A stretch of 64,000 nt of DNA from Phaeobacter gallaeciensis DSM 26640 (GCF_000511385.1 NC_023137.1:139001-203000); one strand, 5' to 3'. Positions 35,003 to 45,175 are shown, counted from the first letter of the stretch. Translations and numbers: made by a program. Notes: a model not told the origin generated them from the letters alone.

Positions 35003-36055
35003 ATGAACGATGACGCAGTCATACGTCTAGACGGAGTCTGGAAAGTCTTTGGCGAGCGCGCCGAGGAAGCGATGGAGGCCATTCAACAGCGAAATCTTAG
35101 CAAGGCAGAAGTGCTAGGTGAATTTGGTTGTGTGATCGGTATCGCAGATTGCTCCTTCGAGGTGCAGAAGGGCGAGATTTTCTGCGTTATGGGGCTGTCA
35201 GGCTCTGGTAAGTCCACCATGGTGCGACATATCAACCGGCTGATTGAACCTACTGCGGGCGATATTCAGGTTCTGGGCCGGGATGTACTGGCACTCAACG
35301 CTGAAGAACTGCGCGAGATGCGCGCGGTCAATTTGGGAATGGTTTTTCAGCATATGGCATTGCTGCCGCATCGCACGGTGCGTGACAATGTGGCGTTCCC
35401 CTTACAGATCCGTGGAGAGTCTAAATCTCGCCGCTGGGAGGTCTCACAGCGCTGCCTGGAACGGGTGGACCTGCAAGGATATGAAGATCGCTTTCCCCGA
35501 GAGTTGTCAGGCGGCATGCAGCAAAGGGTGGGCTTGGCCCGTGCTCTTGCATCTGACCCTGACGTTTTGCTGATGGATGAGCCGTTTTCGGCCTTGGACC
35601 CGCTCATTCGCAGACAATTGCAGGATCAGTTTATGGCGCTATCGGCGGAGCTGGGAAAAACCACAGTGTTTATCACCCATGATCTGGATGAAGCTATCCG
35701 TATTGGCACACGGATCGCCATTATGAAAGACGGGCGTATCGTACAGATCGGCACACCTGAAGAAATCGTAACTGAGCCTGCTGACGACTACGTTAGAGAC
35801 TTCGTTGAAGGGATTTCAAAGCTCAAGTTGGTTTTTGCCCATTCAATCATGGTGCCGTTGGCAGAGTATCAAACAAAAGACTGGGAAGATCTGGCGGTCA
35901 GCCCGCGCGCTGCACACTCTATGGATCTAGACACATTGATTGATATCTCGACAGCCACTGAGCAGCCAATCGTCATCACTTCGGATGATGGAACGGATGT
36001 GGGTGTCATTGATAAGCCAACTCTTCTTAAAGGTATCCAAGGGGGCAAAGCATGA
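35003..36055 (+). CDS. ProV-like ABC transporter ATP-binding subunit
   Basis: A 350-residue ATPase of the betaine/carnitine/choline importer group. Walker A GLSGSGKST (64-72), Q-loop at FQHM (115-118), signature LSGGMQQR (168-175) and Walker B LLMDEP. The N-terminal extension before the P-loop and a C-terminal regulatory region (about 270-350) with a CBS-like pattern (VITSDDGTDVGVI) match ProV. ATG at 35003 is preferred over TTG at 34994. Its TGA overlaps the permease ATG. Confidence 0.93.
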   Translation: MNDDAVIRLDGVWKVFGERAEEAMEAIQQRNLSKAEVLGEFGCVIGIADCSFEVQKGEIFCVMGLSGSGKSTMVRHINRLIEPTAGDIQVLGRDVLALNAEELREMRAVNLGMVFQHMALLPHRTVRDNVAFPLQIRGESKSRRWEVSQRCLERVDLQGYEDRFPRELSGGMQQRVGLARALASDPDVLLMDEPFSALDPLIRRQLQDQFMALSAELGKTTVFITHDLDEAIRIGTRIAIMKDGRIVQIGTPEEIVTEPADDYVRDFVEGISKLKLVFAHSIMVPLAEYQTKDWEDLAVSPRAAHSMDLDTLIDISTATEQPIVITSDDGTDVGVIDKPTLLKGIQGGKA

Positions 36056-37626
36056 CCGATACAGGATTGGAAAGTGGTCCCAATGCCAACAGCACGACGG
36101 TCGCTGATTTTGTCGAGCAGAACACTGGGTACTACAGTGAGGCCTTCAAAGAAATTCAAGACACGACTGGCTTTGCATGGTCGTGGAATACTATGGCGGC
36201 GGTGTTTGGCCCCCTCTGGGGGGCCGCGCGCGGGGTCTGGGGTTTTTTCTGGATCTTTCTTGTCCTGGAACTTTTTGCGCTGGTTCAGATAGGGCGAGGA
36301 CTCTGGGGGGAACTTGGTGCTGACCAACTTGCCAAACTTGAGCGTGCTTTAGGGAATATCGCCAAACGTGAGGCACAGGCCGCTGAGTTGCTTGCTGCTG
36401 GAGATGCAGCGGGGGCTGATGCGAAACTGAAGATCGCAGAAAACCTGAAGAAGGTAGCCGCCAGGGCGCAGGAACAGGCTGATTTAGCCGCAGCTGAAGC
36501 AACCATTATCTTATTGACTGGATTGGCGATTCTGGCCTTGGTGAAGCTGATCGAAGGGCTTTACGCCAATGTTGCCTATGAGGCGCATTACCTGAAGTGG
36601 CGGGCGGATCAGGATAGTCAGCAGGTCGGCATTAAAACGTCCAGCACGGTTTTCGGTGCGATAATGATGCTGGCAATCATGCCACTTACTCTGTTGCGGT
36701 TCACGGTACGGGCACCAGATGAGATCCTGACCAAGCTCACAGGTGGGTTTATCGGTGGAACTATTCCGGTAACGGAGTTCCCAATTCAGCGCGAGTATTT
36801 CTCAGCCCTGTCTCGGAAAGGAGATGCTGCATTCGATTGGGCCGCCGCGAATTTTTCGAATACGTTTGATGGCATTACAGCGGCAATCCGTTGGTGTCTG
36901 GACGGGTTGGAAACCCTGCTGTTACAGACACCATGGCCTGTCGTTATGTTGGTGATCGTGGTCATGGCCTACCGTTTGGCAGGTCCACGGATCGCGATAT
37001 TTACAGCTGCATCATTGGCCTATCTTGCGTTTATGGGCCTATGGGAATTGTCGATGATCACGGTAGCGCTGATCGGGGCTGGGGCGATGCTGTGCATTAT
37101 TATCGGGGTGCCATTTGGTATCTGGTTCGGCAAATCAAAGCGCGCTTACGCCGTCGCCGAGCCGGTTCTAGACTTTATGCAAACAATGCCCGCGTTTGTT
37201 TATCTGATCCCAATCATTGCGTTTTTTGGTACTGGCAAGCCGCCAGGTGTGCTGGCTACGCTGATCTTCGCGATGCCTCCGGTGATCCGGTTGACGGCAC
37301 TAGGAATGCGGGGCGTACCCGAAGCGACGAAGGAGGCGGCAATCGCCTTCGGATGTTCCCGTCGCCAGTTGCTGTTCAATGTTGAGTTGCCGCTTGCACT
37401 TCCGTCCATCATGACCGGGATCAATCAGACCATTTTGATGTCGCTGTCGATGGTGGTGATCGCGTCCCTTATCGGTGCTGATGGTTTGGGGGCACTGATC
37501 CTTGAATCGCTGCAATACGCGGCCAAGGGTCAGGGCCTTCTGGGTGGGTTAGCGATCCTGCTCTGTGCGATGGTGATCGATCGGATTGCGCAGGGCAGTT
37601 ACCGCAAAAAAATCGGTGAAAACTGA
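36052..37626 (+). CDS. ProW-like ABC permease with N-terminal DUF2628-like and coiled-coil region
   Basis: A 524-residue inner-membrane permease, much longer than usual for ProW (about 350). Residues ~45-85 (WSWNTMAAVFGPLWGAARGVWGFFW) resemble DUF2628, a small membrane module. A charged Ala/Glu/Lys-rich segment (about 90-150) probably forms a cytoplasmic coiled coil, then another membrane helix follows. The canonical permease domain is at ~290-515, with the EAA loop at VPEATKEAAIAFGCSRRQLLFNVELP. The N-terminal addition is a fusion not needed for transport. Confidence 0.9.
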   Translation: MTDTGLESGPNANSTTVADFVEQNTGYYSEAFKEIQDTTGFAWSWNTMAAVFGPLWGAARGVWGFFWIFLVLELFALVQIGRGLWGELGADQLAKLERALGNIAKREAQAAELLAAGDAAGADAKLKIAENLKKVAARAQEQADLAAAEATIILLTGLAILALVKLIEGLYANVAYEAHYLKWRADQDSQQVGIKTSSTVFGAIMMLAIMPLTLLRFTVRAPDEILTKLTGGFIGGTIPVTEFPIQREYFSALSRKGDAAFDWAAANFSNTFDGITAAIRWCLDGLETLLLQTPWPVVMLVIVVMAYRLAGPRIAIFTAASLAYLAFMGLWELSMITVALIGAGAMLCIIIGVPFGIWFGKSKRAYAVAEPVLDFMQTMPAFVYLIPIIAFFGTGKPPGVLATLIFAMPPVIRLTALGMRGVPEATKEAAIAFGCSRRQLLFNVELPLALPSIMTGINQTILMSLSMVVIASLIGADGLGALILESLQYAAKGQGLLGGLAILLCAMVIDRIAQGSYRKKIGEN

Positions 37627-37677
37627 CACCGGAACCATTTCTCAAATTGCATGACAGTCGTTGCGAAAGGAAACCCG

Positions 37678-38667
37678 ATGTCGGATCCGCATCTGAATGC
37701 GATGATGGAAAACCTCTATTGGTGGGGTATTCCGACCTTATTCCGTTGTCCAAACCTACCCGTGGATGGTCAGGATATTGCGCTGGTTGGCGTGCCCCAC
37801 TCTGCAGGTAACGGAACCACGGAGCGTGATCAGCATCTCGGTCCGCGCGCCCTTCGCAATGTGTCATCGGTGCAGCGGCGTATGCACAGTGGCTTTCAAC
37901 TGGATCCCTGGAGTGCTGCTAAGATTGTTGATCTGGGCGATGTCCCGTTTCCAAAGGCCAACGATAATGAGGACTGTATTGATCAGATCACCAATTTCTA
38001 TCAGCAGATCGATAAGGCTGGTGTGCGGCCAGTCTCTGTGGGTGGGGATCATTCGATCACCGGGGGGATCGTTCAGGCGCTTGGGCGTGGAAAGATCACA
38101 AACGGTGAGCCGGTTTGCTTTCTGCATCTCGATGCCCACACCGATGTCTTCACCAAAGTGGACCACTTCTTGGGAGCGAAGAAGTCTGCAGCCCATTGGG
38201 GGGCTTATCTGGCAGATCAGGGTAAGGTTGATCCAGCCCATTCCATGCAGATCGGCATAAGAGGCCATGCCCGGACGCTCGACTGGCTGCAGCCATCCTA
38301 TGAATACGGCTACAATGTTGTGACGATGAAAGAGTACAGGAGGCGAGGTCTGGCTGACGTTGTGGGGCAGATTACCGAAGTACTGGCTGGTCGCCCCGTC
38401 TATATTACATTCGATCTGGACTGTCTGGACCCGACGATTGCACCGGGGGTTTCCAATATCGAGGCTGGTGAGAAGGGTTTCGACATTGATGAAGCCGTGG
38501 GTTTGCTACATGCGGTGCGTGGAATGAATATTGTCGGCGGGGATATCGTTTGCATGATGCCAACCAAAGATAGCCCCAATCAAATAACAGCACTGACTGC
38601 CGGCGCCATCATGTTCGAAATCATATCAATGATAGCTGAAAATAATTTATCTAGAAGAGAGGCTTAG
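37678..38667 (+). CDS. Ureohydrolase (agmatinase/arginase family), copy 1
   Basis: A 329-residue binuclear-metal hydrolase that removes urea from guanidino compounds. All metal ligands are present: GGDHS (about 124-128), DAHTDV (about 147-152) and FDLDCLDP (about 241-248). ATG 37678 follows AAAGGA. It lies 50 bp after the permease and 5 bp before a second ureohydrolase. The substrate is not set by these motifs; agmatine, guanidinobutyrate, guanidinopropionate or guanidine are all handled by relatives. Confidence 0.92.
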   Translation: MSDPHLNAMMENLYWWGIPTLFRCPNLPVDGQDIALVGVPHSAGNGTTERDQHLGPRALRNVSSVQRRMHSGFQLDPWSAAKIVDLGDVPFPKANDNEDCIDQITNFYQQIDKAGVRPVSVGGDHSITGGIVQALGRGKITNGEPVCFLHLDAHTDVFTKVDHFLGAKKSAAHWGAYLADQGKVDPAHSMQIGIRGHARTLDWLQPSYEYGYNVVTMKEYRRRGLADVVGQITEVLAGRPVYITFDLDCLDPTIAPGVSNIEAGEKGFDIDEAVGLLHAVRGMNIVGGDIVCMMPTKDSPNQITALTAGAIMFEIISMIAENNLSRREA

Positions 38668-38672
38668 GTTTC

Positions 38673-39647
38673 ATGGTGTCCTTGCCGATAGATTTCTTTC
38701 ATCCTGTATCTGGGATGGAGATGCCCCGGTTTGCCGGTTTGCCGACCTTTATGCGGCTACCACATGTGACCCTAGATGATCCGATCATTGATCAGGTTCA
38801 GCTGGGCTTGGTTGGAGTGCCTTGGGATGCCGGAACAACCAATCGACCGGGTCCGCGCCATGGTCCGCGACAGCTGCGTGACCTTTCGACCATGATCCGG
38901 TCTGGGAACCCAGTGACAGGCATCAGTCCTTTCTCGATGATCAATTGCGCAGACCTTGGCGATATCGCGCCCAACCCGGTCGATATCATCGACTGCATGG
39001 AGCGTATTAGTGCGTTCTACGCGGGTCTGAAATCTCGCGGTATCTTTGCGCTGACCGTCGGTGGTGATCACCTCGTTTCGTTGCCTGTCCTGCGAGGATT
39101 GACCGGTGGCGAGCCGGTGGGACTCATTCAGTTTGACAGCCATACCGACCTTTTCGACAGCTATTTTGGCGGAAACAAATATACTCATGGCACCCCCTTT
39201 CGCCGTGCAATCGAAGAGGGACTGGTTGATCCGAAGCGGATGGTGCAGATCGGCATCCGGGGCACGGCTTACAACACCGAAGATGTCGAGTGGGGGGAAG
39301 CACAGGGTGTGAGAATTATTCGAATTGAGGAGTTTTTTGATCGCGGTGTCTCGGATGTCATGACTGAAGTCCGAGAGATTGTCGGTGATCAGCCGACCTA
39401 CTGCACATATGATATCGATTTCGTTGACCCGGCGTTCGCGCCTGGAACGGGGACACCTGAGGTTGGTGGACCGAATAGCTTTCAAGCCCTGCAGGTGGTA
39501 CGTGAACTGGCGGGTGTTCAGCTTGTGGGCGCCGATCTGGTTGAGGTGTCCCCTCCGTTTGACACAAACGGAAATACCGCCTGGCTTGGGGCGTCGATCC
39601 TATTTGAGTTGCTCTGTGTCAGTGCTGGAGCGATTTCGCGACGATGA
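38673..39647 (+). CDS. Ureohydrolase (agmatinase/arginase family), copy 2
   Basis: A 324-residue paralogue of the preceding gene with intact metal ligands: GGDH (about 129-132), DSHTDL (about 152-157) and YDIDFVDP (about 248-255). It differs clearly from copy 1 in the loops, notably GTGTPEVGGPNSF in place of a shorter substrate loop, so it may have a different substrate or form a hetero-oligomer. Last gene of the importer operon. Confidence 0.92.
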   Translation: MVSLPIDFFHPVSGMEMPRFAGLPTFMRLPHVTLDDPIIDQVQLGLVGVPWDAGTTNRPGPRHGPRQLRDLSTMIRSGNPVTGISPFSMINCADLGDIAPNPVDIIDCMERISAFYAGLKSRGIFALTVGGDHLVSLPVLRGLTGGEPVGLIQFDSHTDLFDSYFGGNKYTHGTPFRRAIEEGLVDPKRMVQIGIRGTAYNTEDVEWGEAQGVRIIRIEEFFDRGVSDVMTEVREIVGDQPTYCTYDIDFVDPAFAPGTGTPEVGGPNSFQALQVVRELAGVQLVGADLVEVSPPFDTNGNTAWLGASILFELLCVSAGAISRR

Positions 39648-39668
39648 GCTACTACGACAGAATTGTTT

Positions 39669-42600
39669 CTAATGAAAATCCCGACTGGGGAAAAGCCGCT
39701 TGGCCTGATCTCTCGGATGCATCGCACGGGCAGGATATCTGGTTCGTTTAGGCGTGTCGTCTGCGCGGGGCCCCTCGGACTGAATAGCGTCATCTAATGG
39801 GTGGCCAAGCTCTGATAACCTGACAGATTCGTCTTGGATATCTTGAGCGATAACATGGACGATGGCGCCCTCGCGCTGAAGATAACCCGTGATGCATAAG
39901 AGGCGCCCACCCATGACAATGCGTCGAAAACGCTCGTAAATTTTTTTCCAGACCACGACGTTGCAAACGCCTGTTTCGTCTTCAAGGGTCAAAAATATCA
40001 CGCCAGAAGCAGTTCCGGGTCGTTGCCTCGTAATGACAAGGCCGCCTACCGAGACACGTTGCAGGGGAGCCTTTATCAGTTGGTCGTTGCAGGTCAGACC
40101 TGGAAGAGCTGGGCGTAGCAGCTCCATCGGGTGTGCCCGCAAACTCAGGCGCATGGACACATAATCTTCGACGACTTCTTCCCCTAGGTGCATTCTTGGC
40201 AGCATGACATCCGGTTCGTTAATGGCCTCGCCGTCCAATTGATCGTTGAACAGAGGTAATGGTGCTGGTGTCGTGATGGACTTCACCTGCCAAAGTGCGT
40301 CCCGCCGCGAGATTCTCATCGACGAAAAGGCATCGGCTTCTGCCAAACGTTCCAGTGCTATAGGCGCCAGGCCTGCACGTAGCCAGAGATGTTCGGGATC
40401 AATATAGCCATTCCCGCGCGCTGCAATGATCCAGCCTGCGTCATCTTCCTTGAAGCCTTTAATCTGGCGAAATCCCAGACGTAGAGCCAAGGTGCCATCC
40501 GGGCGGCGTTCGAGTGAGTTGTCCCATTGGGACTGGTTTACACAGATCGGGCGCACCTCGATGCCATGGTCGCGCACATCACGGACAATCTGTGCCGGTG
40601 CATAGAAGCCCATGGGCTGGGAGTTGAGCAGAGCACAGGCAAAAATGGCCGGATGATGACATTTCAACCAAGCTGAAACATAGGCCAGCATGGCGAAGGC
40701 TGCGGCATGGCTTTCCGGGAAGCCGTAATCGGCAAATCCTTCGATTTGACCGAAACATCGTTCTGCGATTTCTCTGCTGTAATTGTTGTTGAGCATGCCT
40801 GCGATGAACTTGTCGCGATATTTGCCGATCGTTCCCATACGTCGAAACGAGGCGAGAGATCTGCGCAGATGGTCGGCCTCTTCCGCGGAAAAACCCGCGC
40901 CAACAACCGCAATTTGCAAGGCTTGCTCCTGAAACAGGGGCACCCCCTCGGTGCGTCTTGTAACCTGTTCGAGTTCAGGTCCGAAGGGATCTGGTTCCTC
41001 CAAACCGTTCCGCCTTCGGATATAAGGTCTGACCATATCTCCCTGAATGGGGCCGGGGCGGACGATGGCGACTTCAATAACCAGATCATAGAACTTGCGC
41101 GGGCGCATCCGGGGTAAAAAGTTCATCTGTGCCCGGCTTTCGACCTGAAATACCCCCACCGCATCCGCTGCACAGAGCATATCATATGTTGCTTCATCTT
41201 TCTGTGGGATGGTCGCGATACTGGGGGTTATGTTCTCATGTTGCTGCATCAAGGCAAATGCCTTGCGAATACAGGTGAGCATGCCCAATGCAAGGATATC
41301 CACCTTAAGAATGCCCAGTGCGTCGATATCATCTTTGTCCCAACAGATGACCGTGCGATCTTCCATTGCGGCATTCTCAATCGGAGCCAGTTCATCCAGC
41401 CGTCCGCTTGTTATGACAAAACCACCCACGTGCTGGGAAAGATGGCGCGGGAAACCGATGATTTCGCCGATCAGGCGAATGGTCTGCATCAGGCGGCGGT
41501 CTTCAAGATTGAGCCCCAATTCCCGGATGCGCTCCAGATCGACACTGCCATTGCTCATGCCCCAAATCTGTCCTGACAGACCTGCCGTTACATCTTGGCT
41601 AAGCCCCATCACCTTTCCAACTTCGCGAATGGCGGCCCGTGTGCGAAAGTGAATAACTGTCGCGCAGAGGCCCGCACGATGGCGACCGTATTTCTGGTAA
41701 ATCCACTGGATGACCTCTTCGCGCCGCTCATGTTCGAAATCCACATCAATGTCTGGTGGCTCTCCTCGGTGTTTTGAGACAAAGCGCTCAAAAACCATGG
41801 CGATCATATCGGGGCTGACATCTGTAATACCTAAGAGATAGCAAAGGATGGAATTGGCCGCAGACCCGCGCCCTTGGCAAAGTATGCCTTTGGACTTGGC
41901 GAATTGCACGATGTCATGAACGGTCAGAAAATAGGCTGGAAATTCGAGATCTTTGACTGCTGAAAGTTCTTTTTCCATCAGCTTTATTGCGCGATCCGGC
42001 GGGCCATCCGGATAGCGCCGCTTTAACCCTTCTTGTGCGAGGCGCTCCAAACGGTCCTGTGGTGTTTCCCCTTCGGCCTCCTCATGAGGGTATTCATAGG
42101 ACAGCTCGCTCAGATCGAAATTACATCTGCTGGCAATCTCCGCAGTGCGACGTAGTGCGGCAGGATGATCTCGAAAAATGCGTGCCATATCGGCACAGGC
42201 CTTCAGGCGGCGCTCCGCGTTGGGCAAAGCCCGGGTCCCGATGTCGTCAATGTTGATATTTTCACGCATGCAGGTCAGCACATCTGCAAGTTGCCTACGG
42301 TTGGCCCGATGCATCAGTACATCGCCGACGGCAACCATTGGAGCACATGTTGCCTGTGCTAATTTTGCACAAGCCGTCAGATAAGCCTGATCGCTTCCGT
42401 CATAACGAGGGGCCGCGCCTAGGAACACATGGTTCGGAAATTGCCTTCCGATCTTCTGAATATCCGAAGCAGCGTTGCTCAACGTCTCTTTGGGTAAGGC
42501 AATCAAAATCATACCCTTGCACGCGGCAATCATGTCCTCAGCGTAAAGCACACATTGGCCTTTTTCGGCGCGCCGTTTTCCTAGGGTGAGCAGACGTGTC

Positions 42601-43052
42601 AGTCTTTTGTAGGCAGAACGATCACAGGGCAGGGCGATCCAATCCACAGCACAATTCTGTACTATCAGACGGCAGCCAACGATGAGCTTTGGGAAGGTGG
42701 GTGTCGTGGGTTTGGGGAGAGCGGATGTATGCCCGATCTCTTGCCGGGACGACGAGTCGACCTGGTGCTGTGATCGGATCTCCAATGCGCCCTGAGGATC
42801 GCGCTTCAGTTCTTTTAGCGCACTCCAGGCACGAACAACCCCCGCAAGTGAGTTGTGGTCTGTAATCGCAAGTGCCGAGAGGCCCAACTCTGCCGCCCGT
42901 ACGATAAGTTCTTCGGGGTGGGAGGCACCGGTTAAAAAGGTGAAATTCGTGGTGACACATAGCTCCGCATAATCCGGCGCATCAATGCGTTTGGCCAACA
43001 TATCGCGCTGGAATGCTTCGACAGGACGGTGGGTTCTGTTCACTTCAATCAT
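39669..43052 (-). CDS. dnaE2: Error-prone DNA polymerase DnaE2 (ImuC)
   Basis: An 1,127-residue C-family polymerase for translesion synthesis. The N-terminal PHP domain is visible (FTFLTGASHPEEL, then ITDHNSLAG). The catalytic palm has GRGSAANS and PDIDVDF with the three acidic residues. A helix-hairpin-helix and OB-fold (SGVIFLTLEDETG) follow near the C-terminus. Start ATG 43052 overlaps the imuB stop by four bases. Together with ImuA and ImuB it forms the SOS mutasome. Confidence 0.96.
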   Translation of the reverse strand: MIEVNRTHRPVEAFQRDMLAKRIDAPDYAELCVTTNFTFLTGASHPEELIVRAAELGLSALAITDHNSLAGVVRAWSALKELKRDPQGALEIRSQHQVDSSSRQEIGHTSALPKPTTPTFPKLIVGCRLIVQNCAVDWIALPCDRSAYKRLTRLLTLGKRRAEKGQCVLYAEDMIAACKGMILIALPKETLSNAASDIQKIGRQFPNHVFLGAAPRYDGSDQAYLTACAKLAQATCAPMVAVGDVLMHRANRRQLADVLTCMRENINIDDIGTRALPNAERRLKACADMARIFRDHPAALRRTAEIASRCNFDLSELSYEYPHEEAEGETPQDRLERLAQEGLKRRYPDGPPDRAIKLMEKELSAVKDLEFPAYFLTVHDIVQFAKSKGILCQGRGSAANSILCYLLGITDVSPDMIAMVFERFVSKHRGEPPDIDVDFEHERREEVIQWIYQKYGRHRAGLCATVIHFRTRAAIREVGKVMGLSQDVTAGLSGQIWGMSNGSVDLERIRELGLNLEDRRLMQTIRLIGEIIGFPRHLSQHVGGFVITSGRLDELAPIENAAMEDRTVICWDKDDIDALGILKVDILALGMLTCIRKAFALMQQHENITPSIATIPQKDEATYDMLCAADAVGVFQVESRAQMNFLPRMRPRKFYDLVIEVAIVRPGPIQGDMVRPYIRRRNGLEEPDPFGPELEQVTRRTEGVPLFQEQALQIAVVGAGFSAEEADHLRRSLASFRRMGTIGKYRDKFIAGMLNNNYSREIAERCFGQIEGFADYGFPESHAAAFAMLAYVSAWLKCHHPAIFACALLNSQPMGFYAPAQIVRDVRDHGIEVRPICVNQSQWDNSLERRPDGTLALRLGFRQIKGFKEDDAGWIIAARGNGYIDPEHLWLRAGLAPIALERLAEADAFSSMRISRRDALWQVKSITTPAPLPLFNDQLDGEAINEPDVMLPRMHLGEEVVEDYVSMRLSLRAHPMELLRPALPGLTCNDQLIKAPLQRVSVGGLVITRQRPGTASGVIFLTLEDETGVCNVVVWKKIYERFRRIVMGGRLLCITGYLQREGAIVHVIAQDIQDESVRLSELGHPLDDAIQSEGPRADDTPKRTRYPARAMHPRDQAKRLFPSRDFH

Positions 43053-44539
43053 GCGAATTCTCCCTGAACGAACCAGCCAGGGTTCTGAGGCGTATAAAAT
43101 AGCCAGAGACGCCTTCCCTGCATCGTTTCCACTCGCCAATAATCGCGCATACCGGACCGCCAATTGTCGTCTTCCAGCCACCATTCGGGAGTGATGCGTT
43201 CAGGGCCGATCATGTGGCCTGTGGTCAATGAAATCCGGCGCCAACGGAAATGGTTTGGGGGATAGGGGCCCTTGCCCGCAATCGGTTCGGGTGGAAATAG
43301 GCAGAGCGGGCGTGGGTTCTTACACATCCAGCCACTGGCTGCGTGTGAATAGGCCGCCGGTGAAACGATGAAACTTCGCTCTGGAATATGGCTGTCAGCT
43401 GGGAGAAAGCGCTGAATGTTCTCAAGTCCGATCCGTGTTCCGATCCGCGTGATCAGGTCCTCTAATCGGTCGTCCCCGTCACTTGCGACGTGAGACATTT
43501 GTTGCGTCGGCAAGGCTTCTGTCTGGGTTGCTTCGAGGCGCAGTTGATCAATGCCAAAGCCTGCATCAATTTCAGCCACTCCCTTTTCGAACAGGGGGAG
43601 GATCCTTTGGGGATCATGCAAAGGGCGAGCCAGACGTAATTCCACCTCTTGTTGATCTAGATCTACGCGCCGCAGTGTAATGACAAAGACGCGTGCACCC
43701 ATTTCATGGGTTTTCAATTTGGCGCAGAGCTGTGTCAGCAATCTTTCTGTGCCAGCCATGACATCACTGAGAAGACCGATTGGCTCTGGCAATGTCATAC
43801 GGACGCCGTAGTGAGGTGGAGCTGCCAGTGGAGTGATTTCTTCAGCTTGGTGGCCTAAAGCCTGATCAAGCCTCATCAAAACATTGGTTCCAAAACGGCG
43901 GGCCAGCGGAGCACGAGGCGTTGTTGCGAGATCTCCAATCTTACGCAGGCCCACTCTGACCAGCGCTGTTGTTGTTTTCTCATCAAGACGCAGGGCTGCA
44001 ACGGGCAGGTGCTGAAGAGCGGGCAACATATCTCCGGTCGCAGCCTGCCCCTCGCCGTAATGCGCCAGGGCCCAAGCCGCCCCGCGCGTATCAGCCAAGC
44101 CAATTTGCGTCGATAGACCGGCCCGCATCAAACCGCTGCGTATAGCATTCAACATACCGGTCTCCCCCCCGAAAAGGTGGGAGGATCCACTGATATCGAG
44201 CACTAAACCATCGCGCCCCTCTAGGCCCACCCACGGGCAATAGCGGGTGGCCCAGCGGCGGAGGGTCAGCAAAAACTGTTGGTCCCGGTAAATGTCCGCT
44301 TCTGCTGTTTGAAGGTCTGGACAAAAGGCACGGGCATCTGAGTGGGCCATGCCCTGATGCAAACCTTGTCGCGTGGCTTCTGCATTGAGGCAATAGAGGC
44401 GGTTTGTGTTGCTGTGTTTGATCGTAAGCGCAAAAGGACCGGACAGTGGGTACTGCCGAAGAAACCGGTCACTCGCGAACCGGTGAAACCATATCGACAC
44501 GACGCGACGCGCGATTCCATCGAACATGCCAAGATCCAT
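43049..44539 (-). CDS. imuB: ImuB, Y-family polymerase homologue of the mutasome
   Basis: A 496-residue protein of the Y-family fold. In ImuB proteins catalytic acids are missing and the protein acts as the hub linking ImuA, DnaE2 and the sliding clamp. The palm motif LDISGSSHLFGG (about 113-124) and helix-hairpin-helix region (LRKIGDLATTPRAPLARRFG) are clear. ATG 44539 follows AGGA; the longer frame from 44695 lies over imuA. It overlaps the end of imuA by about 70 bp. Confidence 0.93.
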   Translation of the reverse strand: MDLGMFDGIARRVVSIWFHRFASDRFLRQYPLSGPFALTIKHSNTNRLYCLNAEATRQGLHQGMAHSDARAFCPDLQTAEADIYRDQQFLLTLRRWATRYCPWVGLEGRDGLVLDISGSSHLFGGETGMLNAIRSGLMRAGLSTQIGLADTRGAAWALAHYGEGQAATGDMLPALQHLPVAALRLDEKTTTALVRVGLRKIGDLATTPRAPLARRFGTNVLMRLDQALGHQAEEITPLAAPPHYGVRMTLPEPIGLLSDVMAGTERLLTQLCAKLKTHEMGARVFVITLRRVDLDQQEVELRLARPLHDPQRILPLFEKGVAEIDAGFGIDQLRLEATQTEALPTQQMSHVASDGDDRLEDLITRIGTRIGLENIQRFLPADSHIPERSFIVSPAAYSHAASGWMCKNPRPLCLFPPEPIAGKGPYPPNHFRWRRISLTTGHMIGPERITPEWWLEDDNWRSGMRDYWRVETMQGRRLWLFYTPQNPGWFVQGEFA

Positions 44540-45023
44540 TTGTTCCTGATTTGTTCTTAATAAGTCTCCAGTGAAAATGAGTCGAGTCTTGTGCCTGAAA
44601 TATTGGATCGCAGCGCCAGCGAGTTTCGGCAGCATTGCTTCCCATGCCTTCGGGAATAAAGCAAAGCCCGGTGGTGTTTCCGGCCTTCGCCGCAAGCTGG
44701 AGCCGTCGCCCGGCCGTCAGACTGAGTGGTTTGCTGATGTCGGTCACGACCAGAGCGACAGCGTGCTCCTGTAGTGCCTCTTCTGCGCAGGCGAGGCCGT
44801 CGGTCTGATGCTTCACATTTACGACCAATAGCTGAGAGGGGTCTGTAAACTCCCCCAAACCCAGCGGATTAATATGTTCCAGACGGTGGCTCTCACGTAT
44901 CCACAATGCAGGGCCGTGAACCCGGGTCAGCAAGACAGCAAGAAACCCAAAGCTGCCTGGACCGCATACCTCATGAACGCGTCCGCGTTTAAGAGGAAAA
45001 TAGGGAAGGTCCAAAGAGGTCAT
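44469..45023 (-). CDS. imuA: ImuA, RecA-like mutasome protein
   Basis: About 184 residues, starting MTSLDLPYFPLKRGRVHEVCG. The fold is that of a degenerate RecA core (VHEVCGPGSFGFLAVLL in the P-loop position, but without the canonical GKT). The C-terminus ends in an Arg-rich tail. First gene of imuA-imuB-dnaE2, with which it overlaps. About 150 bp separate it from the photolyase gene on the same strand. No clear LexA box was found upstream. Confidence 0.88.
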   Translation of the reverse strand: MTSLDLPYFPLKRGRVHEVCGPGSFGFLAVLLTRVHGPALWIRESHRLEHINPLGLGEFTDPSQLLVVNVKHQTDGLACAEEALQEHAVALVVTDISKPLSLTAGRRLQLAAKAGNTTGLCFIPEGMGSNAAETRWRCDPIFQAQDSTHFHWRLIKNKSGTNGSWHVRWNRASRRVDMVSPVRE

Positions 45024-45175
45024 AATCGATTTATATCGCGTTCCGCAGTTATGCAAAAGCCAGAGCCCGACAGGAAGTCATGCCAGAAGCCATATGCAGG
45101 AGAAAACTCGTTTCACGGAGCGGCAGGTCCAGTGCCAGGAATGCCTTCCTTCCAGAATAGGGTGAAACCTCCTAA

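Noticed and set aside
45024..45175. LexA/SOS box upstream of imuA
   Set aside because: GTTC and GAAC half-sites occur near 45040 but no pair with the 7-base spacing was found.
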